A DNA stretch of 20,465 nt from Promethearchaeota archaeon (lineage in GTDB: Archaea > Asgardarchaeota > Lokiarchaeia > Sigynarchaeales > SOKP01), in contig JAEOTL010000485.1 in the NCBI GenBank assembly GCA_016839845.1, forward strand, positions 1 through 20,465, written 5' to 3'. Below are positions 14,226-20,465 of this stretch, piece after piece (positions within the stretch are counted from its first letter, which is position 1; each line of letters starts with the position of its first letter). The notes below the pieces were generated by a model. It saw nothing but the letters and a program-made list of their open reading frames with translations. It made no database searches and was not told the origin of the DNA. A program made the translations under genes and the position numbers.

Positions 14226-15488
14226 TTAAACTAATTTACCTTCTTTCATGCTCCATTCATATTTTAGTGAGTCTTTGTATTCAGGATCATAAAGATGACA
14301 CGCAATTAAATGGTCTTCCTCAATTTTTTTTAATAGGGGTTTTACTTTAGCACAGATTTCAAGTCTATAATCGCATCTAGGGTGAAATCTACAACCAGAG
14401 GGGGGAAAAATTAAGTTAGGGACCATCCCTCGGATTGTTTGTAATTCTTGGTCACGTTTCTCAATACTAGGGATTGAATTAATCAAACCCTTAGTATATG
14501 GATGAGCAGGATTTTTAAATAAACGAAGGGCAGTTGCGTATTCAACGATATTTCCACTGTACATGACAGCCACTCTATCACACAAATCCGCAATAATTCC
14601 TAAATCATGAGTAATTAAAAGAATTGAAGTATTAAATCTCGTCTTTAAATCTTTCATTAAATCAAGTATTTGGGCTTGAATCGTGACGTCTAACGCGGTT
14701 GTTGGTTCATCAGCTATTAATAGTGATGGGTTACAAGATAGAGCCATGGCGATCATCACTCGTTGTCTCATCCCCCCGCTCAATTCATGCGGATACCTCT
14801 TTAATATCCCTTCAGCATCAGCGATCCCAACTTCACTGATGATTTTTGCCGATAGTTCAAGCGCAACATCATTTAAATTCGGGAGATGATATGTCGCTTC
14901 TTTTAATTCCTTAATTTCTTCCCTGATTTCAAGGATCTCTTCTTCAGTTAATCGTTCTTGCTCTTTCTTTAGTCTTGATTTTAGATCTTTAATTTTCTGT
15001 TTGCCTATTTTTCGTTCTAATAATTTATCATCAAGTAATTGTTTCATGTCTTCTTTTTGATGTAAAAGAAACACTTCCGAAATCTGTTTTCCTACCGATA
15101 TGACCGGATTGAGTGAATTTAGAGGATCTTGAAATATCATTGTTATTTTGTTTCCACGGTAATTACGCATCTCTTTTGATGACAACTTAAGAAGATCTTC
15201 ACCCTTAAATATTACAGAGCCTTCCAAAATTTTACCTGGGGCTCTTACAAGTTGTAAAATTGAGAGTGCGGTAACTGATTTTCCACAACCTGTTTCACCC
15301 ACTAATCCAAGTGTTTCGTCCTCATACATGTCAAATGAAACACCATCTACAGCTTTTACAATTCCTTCTTCGGTGAAGAAATAAGTCTTAACATTTCTCA
15401 TTTCAAGAAGATGTGTTCTTCCTCGTTCCTCTGATTCGCTATCCTTAACATCTTCACTTTCTACTATATCAAAAGTTTCTTCTGTCAT
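14226..15488 (-). CDS. oppD: Oligopeptide/dipeptide ABC transporter ATPase OppD-like
   Basis: The 420-residue ATPase has an acidic N-terminal tail (1-24), Walker A GETGCGKS (64-71), Q-loop IFQDPLNSLNPV (Q120), signature LSGGMRQ (236-242), Walker B LLIADEP (256-262), H294, and the peptide-transporter C-terminus with C366, C372, C379 and C397. The family is usually about 320-350 residues. The excess is mostly a highly charged insertion at about 145-208, between the Q-loop and the LSGGM signature, in the helical subdomain that touches the permeases; its repeating Leu/Glu/Lys pattern suggests a helical hairpin or coiled coil. It acts with OppF as a heterodimer under the OppB/OppC permeases. It lies 36 bases after oppC and 16 before oppF, so it is in the same operon. 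Confidence 0.93.
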   Translation of the reverse strand: MTEETFDIVESEDVKDSESEERGRTHLLEMRNVKTYFFTEEGIVKAVDGVSFDMYEDETLGLVGETGCGKSVTALSILQLVRAPGKILEGSVIFKGEDLLKLSSKEMRNYRGNKITMIFQDPLNSLNPVISVGKQISEVFLLHQKEDMKQLLDDKLLERKIGKQKIKDLKSRLKKEQERLTEEEILEIREEIKELKEATYHLPNLNDVALELSAKIISEVGIADAEGILKRYPHELSGGMRQRVMIAMALSCNPSLLIADEPTTALDVTIQAQILDLMKDLKTRFNTSILLITHDLGIIADLCDRVAVMYSGNIVEYATALRLFKNPAHPYTKGLINSIPSIEKRDQELQTIRGMVPNLIFPPSGCRFHPRCDYRLEICAKVKPLLKKIEEDHLIACHLYDPEYKDSLKYEWSMKEGKLV

Positions 15489-15524
15489 CGTTTCTTTTCT
15501 CTAGTTTATAGATGAATATTATAA

Positions 15525-16526
15525 TTATAGGTTTTTTAATCGTGGATCTAAAGCATCTCTTAATCCATCCCCTAGCAACATAAAACCCAATACAGTCACT
15601 AGTATCATAAATCCTGGCCATAATGAAGCCCATGGTGCTGTATTAAGGAAAAGTCTACCTCCAGCGAGATCATTTCCCCATTCTATTAAAGTGGGATCGT
15701 TAAATCCCAGAAATGCGAGACCTGCTAAACTCAAAATTACTCCCCCTATATCGAATGTAAAGGAGATTATGATTGGTTGAATACAGTTTGGTAGTATATG
15801 CCTAAACATTATCCTCCAATTCCCAGCTCCTGCGACTCTTGCAGCTTCTACATAAGGTAAACTGCGAGCCTGTAATACATTTCCTCTGATCAAGCGAGCG
15901 TAATAAGGAACACCCAGTATAGCATAGGCAATCATTATATTTTCAATGCGTTGGCCTAAAATTGAGATAAAAACCGCCGCAAGAATTAAACCTGGGAATG
16001 CTAGTAAGATATCAGTGACTCTCATTATAATAGCATCAATCCAACCTCCATAATAAGCAGCAATTACTCCAAAGATAACCCCAAAAATAACACTAAAAGT
16101 TATGGCTGGTAAGGCAACCGTTAAAGAGGATCGTGCACCAAAAATCATCCTTGCTAACACATCCCTCCCAAATTTGCCTGTTCCTAATGGATGTTGAGCA
16201 CTCGGCGGATTCCAAGCTCCAGAAAGTACGCCATTTGCTAAATCAAAACTATAAGGGGAAATCCACGGTGCAAATACAGCAAAAGTAACAACAATAAATA
16301 TAATGACAATCCCCGTTATGGTAAGTACGGATTTAAACCTACTAATCATTTTTCTCTTACTAACAAGTTTTTCATATTCAACTTGTCTAGTAGTTAACTC
16401 TTCCAACCGAGAGCCTGGAATTACAAGGAATTTAAGGTTTCTCCAAATCCATGAAAGGACGTTTCCAAAAGTATTTTCTTTTTCTTCAATTTTAATTTCT
16501 TCTTCTAATTCATAAGTTTGTTCCAT
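15525..16526 (-). CDS. oppC: Peptide-type ABC transporter permease OppC-like
   Basis: The 333-residue permease has a long charged cytoplasmic N-terminus (1-60), a first helix (about 65-87), a loop with QHPLGTGKFGRDVLAR (111-126) typical of OppC/DppC, and five further helices. The EAA motif EAARVAGAGNWRIMFRHILP (227-246), which docks on the ATPases, is intact. The protein ends with GDGLRDALDPRLKNL, the family ending. It pairs with the OppB-like protein to form the membrane channel. A purine-rich GAGAGG lies about ten bases before the ATG. Only 33 bases separate it from oppB and 36 from oppD, supporting one transcript. Length is slightly above the usual 290-310, owing to the N-terminal extension. 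Peptide specificity is inferred from the family. Confidence 0.94.
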   Translation of the reverse strand: MEQTYELEEEIKIEEKENTFGNVLSWIWRNLKFLVIPGSRLEELTTRQVEYEKLVSKRKMISRFKSVLTITGIVIIFIVVTFAVFAPWISPYSFDLANGVLSGAWNPPSAQHPLGTGKFGRDVLARMIFGARSSLTVALPAITFSVIFGVIFGVIAAYYGGWIDAIIMRVTDILLAFPGLILAAVFISILGQRIENIMIAYAILGVPYYARLIRGNVLQARSLPYVEAARVAGAGNWRIMFRHILPNCIQPIIISFTFDIGGVILSLAGLAFLGFNDPTLIEWGNDLAGGRLFLNTAPWASLWPGFMILVTVLGFMLLGDGLRDALDPRLKNL

Positions 16527-16559
16527 TATACTATTCCTCTCTTAATTTATTCTTTAATT

Positions 16560-17579
16560 TTAATACTTTATTCGTGGATCTAAAATAGCATATAATATAT
16601 CAATTACAAGGTTAATAAGGACAAAAATTATTGTTATTACAAACACCAAGCCATTTAAAACCCAATAATCGGTTTGTCGTATAGCATCTATTAGTAATTT
16701 ACCTATTCCCTTTAAACCAAAAGTGGTTTCTGTAAGGGCTGCACCAGAAAGCAACCCTGCGAAATTCAACCCTATTACTGTAATAGTGGGGATTAAGGAA
16801 TTTTTTTGGGCATGGAGATGGATTACATCCTTTTCAGCGCAACCTTTCGCTCTTGCGGTTCGAATATAATCTTGCTCTAATACTTCCAGCATACTGGATC
16901 TGCTTTGTCTAGTAATCCCTGCTAAGGTAATAAAAGCTAGACAAAACACTGGAAGAATAAGATGGTATAAGTAATCAGTCACAAGATATAAATCCCCGGA
17001 TATTAAAGAATCTATCCATCGAAATCCAGTGACAAAGGCGGGATCGGGATAATCCATAGTTTTGTATCCAGTTGCGGGGAACCAAGAAAGAGTATATCCA
17101 AATAAGTATTGAAGCAAGACACCTAGATAAAAAACAGGAATGGATACACCTACAAGAGCCATCCCTCTCAGAATAGTATCTCTTGGTTTATTTCTATGAG
17201 ATGCTGAAACAACACCTGTCTTTGTTCCAAAATAAGCAGCAATTATCATAGAGAAGATTGCGATATCAATTGTTCTTGGTAATCTAAGCATAATGAGTTC
17301 CCATACATCTTGACCTTTTGCAATAGATACGGATTTACCCCAATTACCTGAGAATAAATCTCCTATATATTTAAAATATTGGACAATTATGGGTCGATCG
17401 AGCCATAATTCATGAACCCAATACTGATATAATTCTGGATCGGGTTTACCGGCTGGAAGATATGCCAAAACTGGATCACCCGGCATCATTCTTGAAAGAA
17501 TAAAAGTTAATGTTAAAACCCCTAATACAACGGGGACCATAGTTAATAATCTTCTAAAAAGATATGACATCATGCTCAT
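16560..17579 (-). CDS. oppB: Peptide-type ABC transporter permease OppB-like
   Basis: The 339-residue permease begins with YLFRRLLTMVPVVLGVLT, the classical OppB/DppB first helix, then MMPGDPV (31-37), GNWGKSV (78-84), a PATGY segment before a long external loop (169-200), and the EAA region DYIRTARAKGCAEKDVI (237-253) followed by HLHAQKNSLIP. It ends in DILYAILDPRIKY, also typical. About six helices are predicted. The external loop after helix 4 is enlarged and aromatic. The ATG at 17579 is preceded by AAAGGTGAT about ten bases upstream; two more ATGs follow within four codons. It follows the 150-residue membrane protein by 54 bases and precedes oppC by 33, so these genes are probably co-transcribed. 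Confidence 0.94.
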   Translation of the reverse strand: MSMMSYLFRRLLTMVPVVLGVLTLTFILSRMMPGDPVLAYLPAGKPDPELYQYWVHELWLDRPIIVQYFKYIGDLFSGNWGKSVSIAKGQDVWELIMLRLPRTIDIAIFSMIIAAYFGTKTGVVSASHRNKPRDTILRGMALVGVSIPVFYLGVLLQYLFGYTLSWFPATGYKTMDYPDPAFVTGFRWIDSLISGDLYLVTDYLYHLILPVFCLAFITLAGITRQSRSSMLEVLEQDYIRTARAKGCAEKDVIHLHAQKNSLIPTITVIGLNFAGLLSGAALTETTFGLKGIGKLLIDAIRQTDYWVLNGLVFVITIIFVLINLVIDILYAILDPRIKY

Positions 17580-17633
17580 TGGTTCTCAGATCACCTTTTA
17601 TTTTATTTTTAAATTAAGTTAGATTTACTAACT

Positions 17634-18086
17634 TTATACACTTTGAATTCTTTCTTTATATTTTTTATATTTTTCCTTGGCGGTGGCACCTAATATTGCT
17701 GAAAGAAATACCGCACAAATTAAGCAGGCAAATGTGATATAAGTTTCAATTCTTACGAAATACCAGGTTAAAAAAAGAAAGCTAAAATCGTTAACCCACC
17801 AGTACCAAAACCAAGAAAGTAGAATAATAATAATTAATAACCAAAAACTATTTCTTATCCCATACTCAAAAAATTGCTCTCGAAATACCATAATAAATAC
17901 AATTCCCATCAAGATTATAAGCGATAAAAAAGATTCTGGAGCGAAAAATACTTGATATAAAAATAACAACCTTTCCCCTACGTTTTCCTCATACACCAAG
18001 CTTATATATCCAAAAAATACAAAATAAATCGCCAAAATAGTAATAATAAAATTCCCTTGTCGATTAAATTCAATCTTTGTTCTCAT
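17634..18086 (-). CDS. Four-helix membrane protein of unknown function in the opp operon
   Basis: I do not recognise this 150-residue protein. It has four hydrophobic segments (about 13-31, 52-69, 81-98, 113-134), an aromatic patch SWFWYWWVND (91-100) after the third, and a lysine-rich tail KEKYKKYKERIQSV, which would face the cytoplasm by the positive-inside rule. There are no enzyme motifs. It is encoded between oppA and oppB on the same strand, 54 bases before oppB, and a good TATA box precedes it, so it looks like the first gene of the permease transcript. An accessory role in transporter assembly or as an added subunit is only a guess from position. The ATG at 18086 has an AAAGG about ten bases before it. 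Confidence 0.65.
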   Translation of the reverse strand: MRTKIEFNRQGNFIITILAIYFVFFGYISLVYEENVGERLLFLYQVFFAPESFLSLIILMGIVFIMVFREQFFEYGIRNSFWLLIIIILLSWFWYWWVNDFSFLFLTWYFVRIETYITFACLICAVFLSAILGATAKEKYKKYKERIQSV

Positions 18087-18109
18087 GAAACGCGCCTTTT
18101 TATTCTTTC

Positions 18110-18120
18110 ATATTTAAATT
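18110..18120 (-). promoter_or_regulatory. TATA box for the membrane protein-oppBCDF operon
   Basis: The minus strand reads AATTTAAATAT, centred about 28 bases before the ATG at 18086. Transcription would start at or within a few bases of the start codon, giving a leaderless message. Confidence 0.5.
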
Positions 18121-18378
18121 GTTACTGTTGAGATAAGAATTAGCTCTAATTTTCTTAATATTTGCTATTTTATTAATTATATCATTATGATGATTAATTA
18201 TAAGTAGAAGTTTTGCTTACTTTTAATTAAAATTTTACTATTAAAAATTGGATTAGCCAAAATATTTTAACAAAAATATTGAGAATAAATCTAATTACAT
18301 CATTTTCCTATTAAATCTTATATAGGAGATTGAAAAAATCCTCAATCATGCTTATTTAAGAAATTGAGAGTAAATAAT

Positions 18379-18387
18379 AAAAAAAAA
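18379..18387 (-). terminator. U9 terminator after oppA
   Basis: Nine consecutive T on the minus strand lie about 37 bases after the oppA stop, followed by further T-rich sequence, fitting an archaeal intrinsic terminator. Confidence 0.5.
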
Positions 18388-18423
18388 TAAGGTTTTTAAA
18401 ATTTTGTTTTCTTAGCTTGTTGT

Positions 18424-20151
18424 TTATGACGGAGCCCATGTTAGATTTCGTTTAATTGGATAAGCCCACCAATTACCTGCAACATTGTATGCAACATTGT
18501 ATAAATCAGCAGCATGAACAGCTCGAGTTCGTGAATGGAAGCCAAAAGCGTGAGGGTATAATACTGTAGCAAGATACAGAGAAATTGCTTTGACTATTAA
18601 TATCCTATTAGCTTCAATAGGTTCCGCATAATAATCAACAATCTGGGCTTCTAACCACGGATCATTGACTTGTGCTGAATTTGATACTGAATTATTTGAA
18701 AGTAATGGCTGAATCATGTTCATTGGATCAAGGTAATCAGGTCCCCATCCGACCCAATAAAGTTGCAATTCGTCATAACCTCCAGGTACATACCCGTATG
18801 CACGATACAAGAAGTAGGCCCAATCAGTACCACCATCTTCTAAGGCAATACCAATATCCAGAAGCCACTCAGCTAATACAGTATATAAATCGGATCTAAA
18901 CCAATTGTCTGTATTATATGAGTAGTTCAAGTTGGCAAGACCTGCGGTTTCCCAATCAGTATCGTCTTGAGCATCTGATGCAGTAAGGCCGGTCGTGTCA
19001 ACACCTGGATCATTAATCAAGGTTTGTCGTGCAATGGTTAGGTTATAGTATGGTGCTACAGCAGCAAGAGAAGGATCGAAATAAGCGGCATAGCCAGGAG
19101 AGATAGGACCGTATGATTTTAACATGGCCCCAAGGTACATCTCATCAATCATATAACTATAATTGATTGCGTACGAAATTGCCTTTCTCCAAGTGACGTT
19201 AATTTGTTTATTATTGATACCCAAATAATTATAACCCAAATTTGGTCTTTCAAGTGCTTCAAAGTGTATCCAAGGACTTGCGTTGAATGTATCCCAAAGG
19301 TCTGACATTGAACCAAAGAGGTAGTCAATATCACCAGCTAACATAGCATAGTTTCGAGTGGTTGAATCATCAATAACATCGAAAATCAACTCGTCAAACA
19401 TGACAGGTTCCATCCAATAATCATCCCATCGTACCATCTTCACAAAGTCGTCAGTAACATATTCTATATATTCATACGGACCAGTTCCGACAACTCTGTC
19501 AGCTGAAGTATCAATGTATGCATCAAGATGCCCTTGAGCTTCATGATAAGTAGGAGAGAGTATATTTGTTGCGGCAAAAGCCAATAAGCCTAATATTGAA
19601 GTATAAGGTCCATTTGTTACAAGTTGGACTGAAAACTCACCAGTTTTTACCATACTATTAATGATTGGACTTCCATCAGGAAATTCGAACAGTGAATGAA
19701 TTTTTGCTGGACTTAATCCAGAAGGTAAAGTACCCGTGTGGTTCATAAAGTGTAACAATCTGTCAAAATTCCATACCACAGCATCAGCGTTAAATGGTGT
19801 GCCATCATGGAAGGTTACCCCTGTTCTTAAGTTGAAGTTAATGTGAGTGTCATCAACAAAGGTGTAATCCGTAGCTAACCAAGGTGTAAGTGTAAGGTTA
19901 GGATCACTAACATTATAGAACAACAATCCTTCTACACATTGGCGGAGTACGTCCCATGATGCTTGATCCCAACTATCAACTGGATCAAGATCAACAGGCC
20001 CAGATAAGTCCCCTACAATCAAAGACTCCTTTGGCTCTGGTGTAATTGTGATAACCCCAGTTTGAATGCCGAGGATGATATTTCCAACCCCAGATGCAGC
20101 GAGAACTACAGCTAAGATTATTATAGCTAAATTTTTCTTTTCCATTTCCAT
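18424..20151 (-). CDS. oppA: Extracellular solute-binding protein, family 5 (OppA/DppA-like), membrane-anchored
   Basis: This 575-residue protein captures the substrate outside the cell for the OppBCDF transporter. It starts with a single hydrophobic helix (about 8-32) flanked by lysines on the inside, with no lipobox cysteine, so it is probably anchored by an uncleaved helix. The SBP_bac_5 signature FNLRTGVTFHDGTPFNADAVVW is split here as FNLRTGVTFHDG (106-117) and FNADAVVWNFDRLL (120-133). Later SSPTYH-, GTGPYE- and YLGINN-like segments match the family, and Tyr/Trp/Asp-rich sequence is typical of these binding proteins. I use ATG 20151; an in-frame GTG at 20163 adds four residues and coincides with the predicted transcription start. 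The gene is visibly less AT-rich than its surroundings, perhaps from high expression. Ligand type is not readable. Confidence 0.92.
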   Translation of the reverse strand: MEMEKKNLAIIILAVVLAASGVGNIILGIQTGVITITPEPKESLIVGDLSGPVDLDPVDSWDQASWDVLRQCVEGLLFYNVSDPNLTLTPWLATDYTFVDDTHINFNLRTGVTFHDGTPFNADAVVWNFDRLLHFMNHTGTLPSGLSPAKIHSLFEFPDGSPIINSMVKTGEFSVQLVTNGPYTSILGLLAFAATNILSPTYHEAQGHLDAYIDTSADRVVGTGPYEYIEYVTDDFVKMVRWDDYWMEPVMFDELIFDVIDDSTTRNYAMLAGDIDYLFGSMSDLWDTFNASPWIHFEALERPNLGYNYLGINNKQINVTWRKAISYAINYSYMIDEMYLGAMLKSYGPISPGYAAYFDPSLAAVAPYYNLTIARQTLINDPGVDTTGLTASDAQDDTDWETAGLANLNYSYNTDNWFRSDLYTVLAEWLLDIGIALEDGGTDWAYFLYRAYGYVPGGYDELQLYWVGWGPDYLDPMNMIQPLLSNNSVSNSAQVNDPWLEAQIVDYYAEPIEANRILIVKAISLYLATVLYPHAFGFHSRTRAVHAADLYNVAYNVAGNWWAYPIKRNLTWAPS

Positions 20152-20180
20152 ATTTATGATCACTAATTTTTTTTTGTGAT

Positions 20181-20220
20181 TTAATTTTTAATAGATTACT
20201 TGTTAAGTATGTTGTTAAGT
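20181..20220 (-). promoter_or_regulatory. oppA promoter with a direct repeat upstream of the TATA box
   Basis: On the minus strand a TATA-like CTATTAAAAATTAA (20181-20194) lies about 37 bases before ATG 20151. Immediately upstream, ACTTAACAA occurs twice (20212-20220 and 20200-20208) at a 12-base period. The repeat is placed where an archaeal activator or the initiation machinery could bind. Confidence 0.45.
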
Positions 20221-20410
20221 CGGTAAGCTTATAAGGTTTTTCCTTTTTTTTTACTATATCCTTGAAATCCTAAAAGGTTCTCTATCATGCTCCAGACATA
20301 TTATTCAAAAATATTCCAGATTAAACACCTTCTTTGTAAACATTCTAAAATGTGTAGTGAGATACATGAACAATCAACTAATCAATTAAATCCCTTCCCT
20401 AACTTAGTAA
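20221..20410. other. Intergenic DNA without a recognised gene
   Basis: Between the oppA promoter and the promoter at the right edge I see no reading frame or RNA gene. A short AAGG-TTTTT-CCTT hairpin followed by nine T (20234-20252, plus strand) resembles a terminator, but no plus-strand gene ends before it within the window. Confidence 0.35.
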
Positions 20411-20456
20411 AACGGAAAGATTTTAAATAGGGAATAAAATGGGAATAATTAGAAGC
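20411..20456 (+). promoter_or_regulatory. Promoter of a gene leaving the right edge
   Basis: CGGAAAGATTTTAAATAG (20413-20430) resembles a BRE followed by a TATA box. About 30 bases downstream of its centre lies an ATG at 20457, which opens a frame (Met-Asn-Gln) running off the window. Too little of the gene is present to identify it. Confidence 0.5.
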
Positions 20457-20465
20457 ATGAATCAA

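Larger units (their letters stand above)
18087..18423. other. 337-base intergenic region between oppA and the permease operon
   Basis: No coding sequence or RNA gene is seen. It holds, from right to left, the oppA U-tract terminator (18379-18387), AT-rich DNA with a partial palindrome centred on ATCATTATGAT (18181-18191) with TTAATTAT and TTAATTATAA on its sides, and the TATA box of the downstream operon (18110-18120). The separation of terminator and promoter suggests that oppA and the permease genes are independently transcribed. Confidence 0.5.

Noticed and set aside
18672..18899. Plus-strand frame within oppA
   Set aside because: Antisense to the conserved binding-protein gene; composition is that of a shadow frame.
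20234..20252. Hairpin plus T9 as a terminator
   Set aside because: No plus-strand gene ends upstream within range; it may only be a chance AT-rich stem.

Overview
The window looks like genomic DNA from an archaeon, most likely an Asgard archaeon of the Lokiarchaeota type (inference). The DNA is very AT-rich. It carries archaeal-type genes: an MptE-like pterin pyrophosphokinase, RadA- and RadB-like recombinases, a TFE-beta/RPC34-like factor, archaeal Trm1 and a DUF362 protein. It also carries an apparent homologue of the eukaryotic oligosaccharyltransferase subunits Ost3/Ost6/DC2. TATA-like boxes about 25 bases before the start codons and U-tract terminators also fit an archaeon.

Bases 1-4490 hold mostly single genes. 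They are the 3' half of a PepD-type dipeptidase, a three-helix OST3/6 (DC2-like) membrane protein, a lipoyl carrier GcvH, an MptE-like 6-hydroxymethylpterin pyrophosphokinase divergent from gcvH, a RadA paralogue without the N-terminal domain, and a small protein joining a zinc knuckle, a probable winged helix and a C-terminal four-cysteine cluster as in TFE-beta/RPC34.

Bases 4483-8048 are about RNA modification and recombination. Trm1 and an RlmE/FtsJ methyltransferase overlap on the minus strand. Trm1 appears to start at a non-canonical AUU behind a Shine-Dalgarno sequence. Upstream, a RadB-like ATPase diverges from a predicted RuvC-like (RNase H fold) protein, with a 48-base shared promoter region.

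Bases 8101-11607 hold three tandem paralogues of multi-pass membrane proteins of the heparan-alpha-glucosaminide N-acetyltransferase/DUF1624 type, probably acyltransferases acting on a cell-surface glycan. A DUF362 protein faces them on the minus strand.

Bases 12941-20151, all minus strand, encode a complete oligopeptide/dipeptide-type ABC importer. The gene order is oppA, a 150-residue four-helix membrane protein of unknown function, oppB, oppC, oppD and oppF. A U-tract and a second TATA box separate oppA from the rest. Both ATPases carry unusual insertions of roughly 65-70 residues at different places. At the right edge a plus-strand promoter and an ATG mark a gene leaving the window.

I saw no tRNA, rRNA, CRISPR array, insertion sequence or integrase.
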